A stretch of DNA of 64,000 nt from Mesorhizobium loti (GTDB lineage Bacteria; Pseudomonadota; Alphaproteobacteria; Rhizobiales; Rhizobiaceae): positions 45,366-109,365 of the forward strand of contig NZ_QGGH01000016.1 in the NCBI RefSeq assembly GCF_003148495.1, written 5' to 3'. The translations under genes were made by a program, and so were the position numbers. Positions 28,235 through 36,477 of this stretch are shown one piece after another. The notes below the pieces were generated by a model. The model ran no database searches and was not told where the DNA came from. It worked only from the letters and a program-made list of their open reading frames with translations. The stretch's first letter is position 1; every line of letters begins with the position of its first letter.

Positions 28235-28400
28235 CGGTCGTTTGGTCGCGGATGAAAGTTCGATGCGGCTGCAGAACGCGTTTGCGATGGCCGCCCATCT
28301 TCCCGGCGCTACCGGAGCACGATAACGTTGCGACCATTTCACCACCGAAGAGACCGCAAAGCCAAAGCGCGACCAACCCGATCCAATTCTGCGCCGCCTA
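28235..28400 (-). pseudogene. IS630-family transposase fragment
   Basis: Minus strand reads FGFAVSSVVKWSQRYRA and then, after a frameshift, GKMGGHRKRVLQPHRTFI, the N-terminal helix-turn-helix region of IS630-type transposases. Nothing of the DDE domain remains. Confidence 0.7.
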
Positions 28401-28481
28401 ACTTCCATCTCGAACGGTGCGCGGAACGCCCGCGCGGCGGGTGCCTAACTAGCAGTGGCACTGGGCATGCCCTGTGCTCGG

Positions 28482-29372
28482 CTATTCGAGCTTCTCCAAT
28501 GCCTGCCTAATGTCATCTCCGGCGTCCTCCGGCAACGGCAAAATAGGGCGCGGTGGCTGGACGTGCGCCAGACCGAGGTAGTCGGCGATGACGAACATAA
28601 CGCGGAAGCTGCCGTAGTGTTTGAACAAGGTCCAGAGCGGCCCGAAAGCGCGGTTCAACCGACTGGACTCCACCGCGTCGCCGGACTGCGCTGCACGCGT
28701 CAGCGCAAGCGCCGGGACCGGCAGCAGACCTGCCGCAACGCTGTACCAGGTGTCACATCCGGCAAGCAGGGCATCCGCCGCGCCCCAATCGCCGCTGTAT
28801 CCGATTGTGAACGTGTCAGGCGTCATCGACCGCAAACGTGCCAGTTCCCCCGCGTAATCGTCATTTGCCGCCAGAGGCATTTTCACCGCGACGATGTTGG
28901 ACACCTCCGACAGCCGGGCGATCAATGCGTCGCTGAATGTGAAGCGCGTGGTGCTTGGATTGTTATATATGCACAAAGGCAATTCCCCCGCCTCGGCCAC
29001 CGCGACGAAGTGCTGGAAGACTTCGTCCTCGTTCAGGGGAACGTAGGACATGGGTGCCAGGAGCAGGCCGTCAGCGCCAGCGGATTTGGCATCGCGCGCC
29101 AAAGCCTGAGCTTCATCGGTACGCAATGCACCCACACCCACGACAAGAGGCGTTTTGCCGCCGATGCATTCCACGGCAGCCTGAACGGCACGCTTGCGTT
29201 CTTCCCTGGTGAGGTAAGCATAACCGCCCGTGCTCCCCAGAAGGCCGATGGAGTCCGCTCCGGCGCGTTGAATACGCTCGAGAAAACGAGCCAGACCCTC
29301 GGTGTCGACATGCCCTTCCGCATCGGTTGGCGTAAGGGGGAACGCCGACAGGCCGCGAAACAAAGTCATCAT
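28482..29372 (-). CDS. Dihydrodipicolinate synthase (DapA)-family aldolase/lyase
   Basis: A 296-residue Schiff-base aldolase of the DapA/NAL family. The active-site Lys is in NIVAVKMPL and the catalytic Tyr in LCIYNNPSTT; LLGSTGGYAYLTREER is the substrate-binding loop. The family condenses or cleaves pyruvate-type substrates; a housekeeping dapA role is unlikely, since genes beside it (LysE exporter 15 bp upstream, B3/4 protein) suggest a specialised amino-acid-related pathway. It is last in a three-gene minus-strand operon. A decayed partial copy lies at 36291-36455. Confidence 0.85.
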   Translation of the reverse strand: MMTLFRGLSAFPLTPTDAEGHVDTEGLARFLERIQRAGADSIGLLGSTGGYAYLTREERKRAVQAAVECIGGKTPLVVGVGALRTDEAQALARDAKSAGADGLLLAPMSYVPLNEDEVFQHFVAVAEAGELPLCIYNNPSTTRFTFSDALIARLSEVSNIVAVKMPLAANDDYAGELARLRSMTPDTFTIGYSGDWGAADALLAGCDTWYSVAAGLLPVPALALTRAAQSGDAVESSRLNRAFGPLWTLFKHYGSFRVMFVIADYLGLAHVQPPRPILPLPEDAGDDIRQALEKLE

Positions 29373-29387
29373 CCATTCCTTTCGAAA

Positions 29388-30026
29388 CTACATACGGGAA
29401 AGCAGCATACGCAGCCCGGCGAACGCGAAGAACATCGCCAACAGACTTTCGATCCAGCGGCGGCAGCGGCGATATAGAGCCACCATAGGCGGTGTGGAGA
29501 AGACAATGGCGTAGCCGCAGAATATCGTGACACTTAGGATGGCGCAGCCACCCAATATCGCCGCGATGCTTTGCCACGATGAATTCGGGCCGATCCCCAG
29601 CGTGACGAGCGCGATCCATGCCAGCACGGATTTTGGGTTCGCCAAATGCATCAAGAGGCCCTTCCTATAGAGCTCACCCCGCGAAAGAGCGACTTGGTCG
29701 GTCGATGCGCGCACCGCCAGCTTCTCGTCCGACGTAAGCGCCGACCGTCCCGCCCTGAAGGCGAGGAATAGCAGGTAAAGCCCCCCGAAAACCTGCAGAA
29801 CGAGCAGTGCCTGGGCGTACCTGGCCAACAGGGCGGAGATGCCGGTGGAGGCCATAAAACCCCAAAAGATCGAGCCGCTGACGACGCCGGAGGCAAGCAT
29901 GAGCGCAGCACCTCTGCCGCGCGCCATCGCAACCCCCATAATGCGCATGTTGCTCGGGCCGGGGCTCCCCGCGGCAATGACATATGCAGCAAAGACGATG
30001 AGCAACTGATGGAGATCGACATTCAT
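29388..30026 (-). CDS. LysE/RhtB-family amino-acid exporter
   Basis: A 212-residue inner-membrane exporter with about six helices. The family signature is near the start (YVIAAGSPGPSNMRIMGVAM), with GGLYLLFLAFRAGRSAL and LANPKSVLAWIALVTLG following. It would export an amino acid or derivative; the substrate cannot be told from sequence. It lies between the B3/4-domain gene and the DapA-like gene, same strand, short gaps, so probably one transcription unit. Confidence 0.88.
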   Translation of the reverse strand: MNVDLHQLLIVFAAYVIAAGSPGPSNMRIMGVAMARGRGAALMLASGVVSGSIFWGFMASTGISALLARYAQALLVLQVFGGLYLLFLAFRAGRSALTSDEKLAVRASTDQVALSRGELYRKGLLMHLANPKSVLAWIALVTLGIGPNSSWQSIAAILGGCAILSVTIFCGYAIVFSTPPMVALYRRCRRWIESLLAMFFAFAGLRMLLSRM

Positions 30027-30110
30027 TCTCTCAGCCCTTGATAATCTCGATCGGATCGATCGCGCCGGATGCCCCGGGCGGCCAGCGATCCGCTCGCTCG
30101 ACCGGAAACC

Positions 30111-30800
30111 TCATCCGGCGATGGCAATTTCTTGGCTCGCGATTTTGCAGCCAGGCATCAAGGCATTCAGCCCTCCGACCATGGCATCCGTCGCCTCTGC
30201 CAATGCATCGTCCGGCATGGTCTCCAACGCCTCCAGTACGAACCACATCCGGCCTGTTAGGGTCTTCAGGCGGGTTCGAGTGCCCTGTCGCCAGTTCCAG
30301 CGTCGGCAGGTGACGCCAATGTCGTCGCGCCAGATGACCTCACCGGGCAAGGGAGGATCGTTGACCGCCTCTCCATTCATCATGGTGTCGAACGTCTCAC
30401 TCCCGTCAGCGATCGTCAGGTGGGGTCTTCCGACATAGGCGTCAAAATTCTCTCCACCCACCGGGACTGCGTATTTCAGGCTGATGGCGTTGTAGAGATC
30501 GACGATCGGGTTGATCGTCGAAAGAGTGCCGTCTTTCAGAACCCGCTTTCTGAGGGCCTGGGCTGAGCACGGCGTACGGTTAGGCTTCGCGCCAAAGACG
30601 ACGTAGGCGTCGGACCAACTCGCCAGATGAGCTTCTGCCCAAGCCGGGCCATCCGCCAACGCGCAATCGCAGGCTTCACCAAGCAATCGGGGATCGAAAC
30701 GTCCTTCTCCAGCTGAAGTGGCATCGACGTAGACGCTCACGGCTCTAAATCCCGATGCAATATTCTTAATTCGACCGTCGATGATGGGACCCTCAAACAT
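30111..30800 (-). CDS. B3/4-domain protein (Phe-tRNA-synthetase beta-like)
   Basis: A 229-residue protein matching the stand-alone B3/4 domain family, related to the tRNA-binding/editing part of phenylalanyl-tRNA synthetase beta. Typical blocks are STINPIVDLYNAISLKYAVP, VGGENFDAY and EVIWRDDIGVTCRRWNWRQG. Its biochemical role is not established; related proteins are often beside LysE exporters and MocR regulators, as here. ATG at 30800 with GGAG upstream is preferred; an in-frame start at 30881 adds 27 residues that do not look conserved. Confidence 0.8.
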   Translation of the reverse strand: MFEGPIIDGRIKNIASGFRAVSVYVDATSAGEGRFDPRLLGEACDCALADGPAWAEAHLASWSDAYVVFGAKPNRTPCSAQALRKRVLKDGTLSTINPIVDLYNAISLKYAVPVGGENFDAYVGRPHLTIADGSETFDTMMNGEAVNDPPLPGEVIWRDDIGVTCRRWNWRQGTRTRLKTLTGRMWFVLEALETMPDDALAEATDAMVGGLNALMPGCKIASQEIAIAG

Positions 30801-30894
30801 CCAGGCAACTCCATCAGTTCGAGCGCAAGCAATCCATGACCGGCGCGACCAGTCACGATCGCTTCCCTGACTGCAAGCCAATATTGCAGTTCAC

Positions 30895-30938
30895 TGGTCC
30901 AAACTAAACTGCCACTTTTGGAGATTTTAATTGGTCCA
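30895..30938. promoter_or_regulatory. Direct repeats TGGTCCA, likely MocR-type operator
   Basis: Two TGGTCCA copies (30895-30901 and 30932-30938, 37 bp apart) sit between the B3/4-lysE-dapA operon and the divergent MocR remnant. MocR regulators typically bind spaced direct repeats in such divergent regions. Confidence 0.45.
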
Positions 30939-31013
30939 GTATAAGGAGGGTTCTCGCAGCACGGGAGCGACGCGTCGAATTTATCAATCCCTGATCAAGC
31001 AGATCCAGGCCGG
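30931..31013 (+). pseudogene. N-terminal stub of a MocR/GntR-type regulator
   Basis: From a possible TTG at 30931 the frame reads GSRSTGATRRIYQSLIKQIQ then AGVYG, the opening of the GntR winged-helix domain in MocR proteins, and stops at 31027. A frameshifted continuation (LPSS-type motif degraded to TPPSSPQASG) ends before 31100. The DNA-recognition part and the whole aminotransferase domain are missing. It is divergent from the B3/4-lysE-dapA operon. Confidence 0.55.
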
Positions 31014-31197
31014 AGTGTACGGGTGTCGGTGACGCCACCCAGTTCTCCGCAAGCAAGCGGCCCACAAGTTCCCATGATCCGGTCATGCTGTTGTGAACCC
31101 TAGGGCATTATCGTGATGCCAGCGCCACCATGGTGGCGTCGTACTGTTTGAAACCCCCCGATTGTTACCGCGGTTTTGCTTGACGCGCGCGATGACC

Positions 31198-31950
31198 TTA
31201 GCTGAGGCCTAGAATGAAGCGCCGATTGGAGGGACGGATCGACCGCGCGTTAGATGCGTAAAGCGTCGTAAACCGCTTGATGTCTGCGGTGTCGACCTCG
31301 ACCGGTTCCATTGCAACCATCCACTCCACGTTTTCGGTGCAGGGCGGAGTCGTTAATGATCCCTCATAGGTCCAGTAGCCGAGCGAGGCTGGCAAAAGCC
31401 CGTTGGGATCGAACTCGTCAACTGCCATCTCCTCGCCGGGCCGGGCCGGAAAGACCTTGGCGAGACCGGCAAAGCTGATATTTGTCGCGCCAGGCGTAAG
31501 AAGGCCGCTCAGCACACCCAGAGTATCGCTCTTTGTGTCTTTATGGACAAAATGCGCTTCCATCGGGAAGCTCATGCCCGCCACGTGATGCTCGCTCGGC
31601 GCGTGGAAATGCAACTGTGCCAGTTGGTAGACGCGATCCCCGCGGGTCAAGGTGCTGCCTTCCGGCATGTTGATTTGAATGGTGTGGCCGTTGTTCACCA
31701 TCCTGCCGCCGCCCTTGAGCCAACTGATGTCGATGCGCGGTATATCCGCCTTTACCGTGCCGGCGATGTCGATGGGTGACTGCTGCCTGCCCGCCGAACA
31801 GGCGAAATTTCTCGTGTCCAGATCGGCCCAATGCTCCGGCCCGACCGAGCCGCCATATCCCCAATGGGCGCTGGCCGCACGCGCGGTCTGGGCGCAGATC
31901 GGGCACACGCCCAGCGCGATGAATGCTCTAATCAGGTTACGACGATGCAT
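31198..31950 (-). CDS. Alpha-class carbonic anhydrase, exported
   Basis: A 250-residue enzyme that interconverts CO2 and bicarbonate, probably periplasmic. The start MHRRNLIRAFIALGVCPICA resembles a Tat-type signal with paired Arg, cleaved near AQTARA. Zinc ligands are the His pair in QLHFHAPSEHH and the His of MEAHFVHKD; HWGYGG, QQSPIDI and SLTTPPCTENVEW are classic alpha-CA blocks. AGGAGCGAGG precedes the ATG at 31950; a longer upstream frame belongs to a transposase relic. A carbonic anhydrase of this type is known on the M. loti symbiosis island. Confidence 0.93.
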   Translation of the reverse strand: MHRRNLIRAFIALGVCPICAQTARAASAHWGYGGSVGPEHWADLDTRNFACSAGRQQSPIDIAGTVKADIPRIDISWLKGGGRMVNNGHTIQINMPEGSTLTRGDRVYQLAQLHFHAPSEHHVAGMSFPMEAHFVHKDTKSDTLGVLSGLLTPGATNISFAGLAKVFPARPGEEMAVDEFDPNGLLPASLGYWTYEGSLTTPPCTENVEWMVAMEPVEVDTADIKRFTTLYASNARSIRPSNRRFILGLS

Positions 31951-31977
31951 ATTGCCTCGCTCCTTGATGCGAACCTT

Positions 31978-32282
31978 ATGTCCTTGCTTCCAATTGGTGC
32001 AGTCAAGGCACAGCCGCAAGGGCGGGCGTAGGTTGAGCCGCGCCACCAGCGTACACGCCAGCCAGTCCTCGTCGAACTGGTAAACTGGAAGAAGCGTCGC
32101 CGCCGGCGATCGTTGGAGGCTACGCTCGCCGGTCCGTGGAAATGGCTGGCGACGTGGCTCAGATTCACCGTGCCGCCGCTGATCAGGCCAACAACCAGCA
32201 CAGCCGGCGTCGCCGGTCCGGCTGTTACTCGGCGGTATGTGGCGCGTAACGTTGAAGCGGGAATGTCGGGCAGGCAGTGCAT
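31978..32282 (-). pseudogene. IS4-type transposase N-terminal remnant
   Basis: Starting at an ATG at 32282 the minus strand reads MHCLPDIPASTLRATYRR, LVVGLISGGTVNLSHVASHF, then after one frameshift YQFDEDWLACTLVARLNLRP and LCLDCTNWKQGHK. The latter contains the first DDE Asp region (LDRTNWK in intact proteins). The rest of the transposase is missing; the relic ends just before the carbonic anhydrase promoter. Confidence 0.75.
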
Positions 32283-32631
32283 TGCAAAGGATCCCCTCTT
32301 TGGCGAGACGAATTCCTCCATTCCAACTGATTCCCGACCTCTCGGCCACCCACTGTGTAGCCTGCCCGCCACGCTCTCCAAGACCATAAAGGCATGGATA
32401 AAACGCGCGAATACGCCTTGGAAAGCAGGTCTCAAAGGGCAAGGGGGCCTTCCATCTGGAAAATGCCAAGCAAAGCTCGCGTTCGGACGATCCATGCGGT
32501 TGCCAGGCTGGCTGCCTCCGGTCAGGCGAGATCCGGATCCTTCCGCGAGGATAGCTGTAAACGTCCACAGGCTGCATCGCTGTGCGCTTTGCCCTTCGAT
32601 GGCGGGAACACAACCCGCACGGAGGCGACGA
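32283..32631. other. Region upstream of the LuxI-type gene
   Basis: No gene recognised although one frame stays open into the LuxI gene. The last bases give a strong ribosome site (GGAGGCGACGA). No lux/tra-box-like palindrome was found by eye. Confidence 0.35.
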
Positions 32632-33276
32632 ATGATTCAGCTGATCACACCTGGCCTCTACAGCGAATTCGCAGGCGAGCTCAAAGAGATGCACGGGCTC
32701 AGATATCGGGTTTTCAAGGAGAGGCTCGATTGGGAAGTTCAGACCGGAGGCGAAATGGAAACAGACACCTTTGACGACTTGAAGCCTGTCTATCTGCTGC
32801 TCAAGGGATCCGATTGGCGAATTCGTGGCTGCGTGCGCCTCTTGCCAACCACTGGGCCGACCATGTTGCGCGACACATTCCCGGCGCTGCTGGGTGAAGC
32901 TGTGGCGCCCGCGAGTCCCGACATATGGGAAAGCAGCCGTTTCGCGCTCGATTTGCCCCCATCAACGCCCAAGGCGGCAGGCGGCCTTGCCCAAGCAACC
33001 TACGAGCTCTTCGCCGGCATGATCGAATTCGGCTTGGCTAACAATCTCACCCGGATCGTGACGGTGACCGATACGCGTATGGAACGGATCCTTCGCCTCG
33101 CAACGTGGCCATTGTCGCGTATCGGAAAGCCGCAGCCCGTCGGCAAAACGGAGGCGGTGGCCGGGTTTCTCGAGATCTCTCACGCCAGCCTGTTGCGCAT
33201 CCGCTGGAGGGGACGTCTGAATGGGCCGGTACTGTGGCGACCGATTCTCGGCCTGCCGCACGGCCCATGCGGATAG
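32632..33276 (+). CDS. traI: LuxI/TraI-family acyl-homoserine lactone synthase
   Basis: A 214-residue autoinducer synthase. Conserved residues of the family are present: Arg and Phe/Trp in MHGLRYRVFKERLDWEV, the Asp pair in ETDTFDDLKPVYLL, Arg in GCVRLLPTTGPTML and the Glu-Ser-Arg of IWESSRFAL. It would make an acyl-HSL from SAM and acyl-ACP. ATG at 32632 with GGAGG fits family length. No LuxR/TraR gene lies in the window, so it is an orphan here; M. loti islands carry traI1 and traI2 genes and which one this matches is undecided. The trb operon 10 kb downstream is a plausible quorum target. Confidence 0.88.
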   Translation: MIQLITPGLYSEFAGELKEMHGLRYRVFKERLDWEVQTGGEMETDTFDDLKPVYLLLKGSDWRIRGCVRLLPTTGPTMLRDTFPALLGEAVAPASPDIWESSRFALDLPPSTPKAAGGLAQATYELFAGMIEFGLANNLTRIVTVTDTRMERILRLATWPLSRIGKPQPVGKTEAVAGFLEISHASLLRIRWRGRLNGPVLWRPILGLPHGPCG

Positions 33277-33587
33277 CTAAGACGTGGTGCGTGGCCCCAG
33301 GGATCGGAAGAGGGTTTGCTTCTCGTCGCCGAAAGGAGTCATTGCGTCCGGCCTGGAGAAGCAAACCGAGGAATGATGCATGAAGCAGCGTCCGCACAAT
33401 TGAACGGCGAGATCAAAGAGTGCGCTGGGACTACCCATTCGCACTCGGCCCAAGTATTCCCCGTCTCCTCCGGCCGGCTTGCATGCTATTAACGCAGGTG
33501 AGGGCGCCGGCCATGATATGCGCAGCCCGTTGAAGGCGGAAGCGTACGCCCCGGTTCACATCACCCGCATTGGACTGAGGTTTAGTT

Positions 33588-33636
33588 CATCCATGGCGTG
33601 GATGATGGCTATCCCAACAATCAATTTTACCGAACT
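33588..33636 (+). promoter_or_regulatory. nod box upstream of nodM
   Basis: CATCCATGGCGTGGATGATG followed by GCTATCCCAACAATCAATTT and TACCGAACT keeps the nod box framework (ATCCA...GATG...ATC..AACAATCAATTTTACC). It lies 96 bp before the glucosamine synthase start and points at it. Confidence 0.9.
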
Positions 33637-33732
33637 GACTGGATTCCATTAGAAGAATCTAACTGAGCGCATGCCGGGCGGCGTCCCTCGTCTGCGTCGG
33701 CTAAGGCTGCCGGGAAGAATTCGGAGAAGAAC

Positions 33733-35556
33733 ATGTGCGGAATTGTTGGCATCGTTGGGCAACAGCCGGTGTCGGAACGCCTGGTCGACGCATTGAAGCG
33801 TCTGGAATACCGCGGCTATGACTCGGCCGGCATTGCGACGATCACCGAGGGCACCTTGCACCGCCGGCGCGCGGAGGGCAAGCTCGTCAATCTCGAGAGG
33901 AGGCTCAAGGAAGAGCCGCTGGGTGGTACCATCGGCATCGCCCACACCCGCTGGGCAACCCATGGGCCACCGACGGAACGCAATGCACACCCGCACTTCA
34001 CGGATGGTGTGGCCGTCGTCCATAACGGCATCATCGAGAATTTCGCCGAACTGAAGGACGAATTGGCGGCGACGGGAGCCGAGTTCCAGACCGACACCGA
34101 CACTGAGGTCCTTGCGCATCTCTTGGCAAGGCACCGCCGGGAGGGCATGAGGCGTGGTGAGGCGGTGCATGCCATGCTGAAAAGCGTCAGGGGTGCCTAC
34201 GCGCTTGCCATCCTCTTTGAGGATGATCCGTCGACCATCATTGCGGCGCGCAATGGACCACCGCTGGCGATCGGTCACGGCGACGGCGAGATGTTCCTGG
34301 GCTCCGACGCGATCGCGCTTGCTCCATTCACGAATGAAATCACCTATCTCATTGACGGTGACTGGGCCGTTGTCGGCAGGACGGGCGCTGATATCTTTGA
34401 TTACGACGGCCACCCCGTCGCGCGTCCGCGCCAGACCTCCGTGGCCGTGGCCACTCTGGCCAACAAGGGCAGCCATCGCCACTTCATGGAGAAGGAAATC
34501 CTCGAGCAGCCCGAGGTCATCGCCGATGCGCTCGGTCATTATATCAATTTCATCGAAAATGGTGCCGATGCGGTTTTTGGCATCGACTTCGCCAAGATCC
34601 CGAGCTTGGCGATCTCTGCCTGCGGCACCGCATATCTCGCCGGGCTGATCGGAAAATACTGGTTCGAGCGCTATGCGCGCCTGCCGGTCGAAATAGATGT
34701 TGCATCCGAATTCCGCTATCGCGAGATTCCGTTGTCGCCGCAGTCTGCGGCTCTGTTCATTTCACAGTCGGGCGAAACCGCCGATACGCTGGCATCGCTG
34801 AGGTACTGCAAGCAGCTTGGGCTGAAAATTGGCGCTGTCGTCAATGCGCGCGAATCGACCATGGCTCGGGAGGCCGATGTGGTCTTTCCGATCCTTGCCG
34901 GCCCAGAGATCGGCGTCGCCTCCACCAAGGCCTTCACCTGCCAGCTAGCCGCTCTTGCCGCACTCGCCATCCACGCAGCCAAGGCCCGCGGAACCGTGAC
35001 CGAAGATGAGGTGCAGGCGCTCGTCGAGAGCCTCGCCGAAATGCCGGGCCTCATGAGGCAGGTACTGGACAGCATCCAGCCGGAGATTGAGCTTCTGTCG
35101 CGCGAACTGTCAAAGTGTCATCATGTCCTTTATCTCGGCCGTGGCACAAATTTCCCACTGGCGATGGAGGGTGCGCTGAAGCTCAAGGAGATTTCCTACA
35201 TCCACGCCGAAGGCTATGCGGCGGGTGAATTGAAGCACGGTCCTATCGCATTGATAGACGAGAACATGCCAGTGATCGTCATCGCGCCACATGATCGCTT
35301 TTTCGACAAGACCCTCTCCAACATGCAGGAAGTGGCCGCCCGCGGAGGGCGCATTATCCTCATCACCGATGGAAAAGGGGCAGCCGCATCGAAACTCGAT
35401 ACGATGCACACGATCGTGCTGCCGGCCACCGACGAGATTATCGCGCCGATGATCTTCTCGCTGCCGATACAGCTTCTTGCGTACCACACGGCGCTCTTCA
35501 TGGGCACAGATCTCGACCAGCCACGCAACCTGGCAAAATCAGTCACCGTCGAATGA
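33733..35556 (+). CDS. nodM: Glucosamine-fructose-6-phosphate aminotransferase (NodM type)
   Basis: A complete 607-residue GlmS-type enzyme making glucosamine-6-phosphate from fructose-6-phosphate and glutamine, the precursor of the Nod-factor chitin backbone. Cys2 of MCGIVGIVGQ is the glutaminase nucleophile; HTRWATHG and the two SIS isomerase domains (ALFISQSGETADTL, VASTKAFTCQ) follow, with the C-terminal NLAKSVTVE ending of the family. The upstream nod box distinguishes it from housekeeping glmS, so nodM is preferred. AGAAGA lies just before the ATG. Confidence 0.95.
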   Translation: MCGIVGIVGQQPVSERLVDALKRLEYRGYDSAGIATITEGTLHRRRAEGKLVNLERRLKEEPLGGTIGIAHTRWATHGPPTERNAHPHFTDGVAVVHNGIIENFAELKDELAATGAEFQTDTDTEVLAHLLARHRREGMRRGEAVHAMLKSVRGAYALAILFEDDPSTIIAARNGPPLAIGHGDGEMFLGSDAIALAPFTNEITYLIDGDWAVVGRTGADIFDYDGHPVARPRQTSVAVATLANKGSHRHFMEKEILEQPEVIADALGHYINFIENGADAVFGIDFAKIPSLAISACGTAYLAGLIGKYWFERYARLPVEIDVASEFRYREIPLSPQSAALFISQSGETADTLASLRYCKQLGLKIGAVVNARESTMAREADVVFPILAGPEIGVASTKAFTCQLAALAALAIHAAKARGTVTEDEVQALVESLAEMPGLMRQVLDSIQPEIELLSRELSKCHHVLYLGRGTNFPLAMEGALKLKEISYIHAEGYAAGELKHGPIALIDENMPVIVIAPHDRFFDKTLSNMQEVAARGGRIILITDGKGAAASKLDTMHTIVLPATDEIIAPMIFSLPIQLLAYHTALFMGTDLDQPRNLAKSVTVE

Positions 35557-35837
35557 TGTGACGCCTTCATTAGTCGCAACGCTCGCCCATTCGGAAAAAC
35601 TCCAAGCACTTCAACCGGGGCTCAAGCGCGCCGCTACCGCCTTGCCGTTATTTGCTGGAGCATGCCGTTTAGCGACGATTGGTTATCCCTTTGGCCTCCC
35701 CTCACGCTGCTTGGCTGTGCCTACGGGCAAACCCGGTCGAGAAAAGCATCGAATACGCAGCAATAGCGCTAACCACAAAGCGATCCTCCTGCCGCATGCG
35801 GATAAAACCCTTCGCTGTCCACTATTTCGTCCTCGCT

Positions 35838-35950
35838 CGATGATTGCGGCTCGCCGCGGTCTTCGTCGGTGAGACGGTTGCCCTTTGACTTTGCCAGGCG
35901 GCCAGCTGCGATGTGCGGGCTGTAGGAATCCCGTGTAACCTCGTTCTGGA
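35838..35950 (-). pseudogene. Partial copy of hemN
   Basis: Minus strand repeats the hemN segment 39985-40095 with few changes, encoding IQNEVTRDSYSPHIAAGRLA then KSKGNRLTDED. No start, no radical-SAM part and a frame break at its end. Confidence 0.8.
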
Positions 35951-35951
35951 T

Positions 35952-36290
35952 CTAACGCTCACCGATAGGCCCGGCCAGTCGCAAGAGGACCGGGCGATGA
36001 TCGACACTTCCTGGAACCGCTCGATGGTTCGGTCGAGCGCGAGGATCGTGAAATCGTGGTCGCACGGCACGAGATTGGGCGAGATAAAGACATGGTCGAT
36101 CAGCGACTTGAAGGGCGCCTTGACGCAGGTGATTTGCTTGTCCGAAGCATCCTGCGCGGCGAGCGCGGTCAGGCCGGCGGCGGTCAGCGCGGTCTCCGGA
36201 AGCCAAGGTTGCATTGAGTCGCCGCCGATTCAGTCGTTTTCGAAGCTGGGATACTGGGCGAGTTCGGCGATTGCTTCGGCGATCACGCGC
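35952..36290 (-). pseudogene. Endonuclease/exonuclease/phosphatase-family C-terminal fragment
   Basis: Minus-strand pieces: VIAEAIAELAQYPSFEND, LPETALTAAGLTALAAQDAS, KAPFKSLIDHVFISPNLVP, LALDRTIERFQEVS, then after a frameshift DHRPVLLRLAG and a stop. SDHRPV-type and DHVFISP blocks are the C-terminal motifs of this phosphoesterase fold. Upstream parts are lost. Confidence 0.65.
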
Positions 36291-36455
36291 CCGCCAGCAA
36301 ACCTGCCGCAACGCTTTACCAGCTGTCACATCCCGGCAAGCGGGGCATCGGCCGCGCCCTAATCGCAGCTGTATCCGATTGCGAACGTGTCAGGGCTTAT
36401 CTGCCGCAGGCGTGGCAGGTCCCCCGCATAATCGTCATTCGCCGCCTGAGGCCAC
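36291..36455 (-). pseudogene. Partial copy of the dapA-like gene
   Basis: The sequence repeats 28725-28875 of the dapA-like gene (for example cgtaatcgtcatt-type and ccgattgcgaacgtgtcagg text) with substitutions and a single-base indel near 36335. Both ends of the gene are missing. Confidence 0.8.
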
Positions 36456-36477
36456 CGAGATGAAGCTCTTCCTCCCG

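Noticed and set aside
28453..28470. Sigma-54-like site (TGGCAC...ATGC)
   Set aside because: The -12 element is not TTGC, and it faces the antisense side of the dapA-like gene.
31123..31138. Palindrome CGCCACCATGGTGGCG as terminator of the carbonic anhydrase gene
   Set aside because: No T-tract on either side and no loop, so a terminator cannot be supported.
32113..32631. Extended N-terminus of the LuxI-type protein
   Set aside because: The frame is open but the residues are unlike any LuxI protein, and the strong ribosome site directly precedes 32632.
31951..32694. Extended N-terminus of the carbonic anhydrase
   Set aside because: The upstream frame overlaps a transposase relic; a signal peptide and ribosome site fix the start at 31950.
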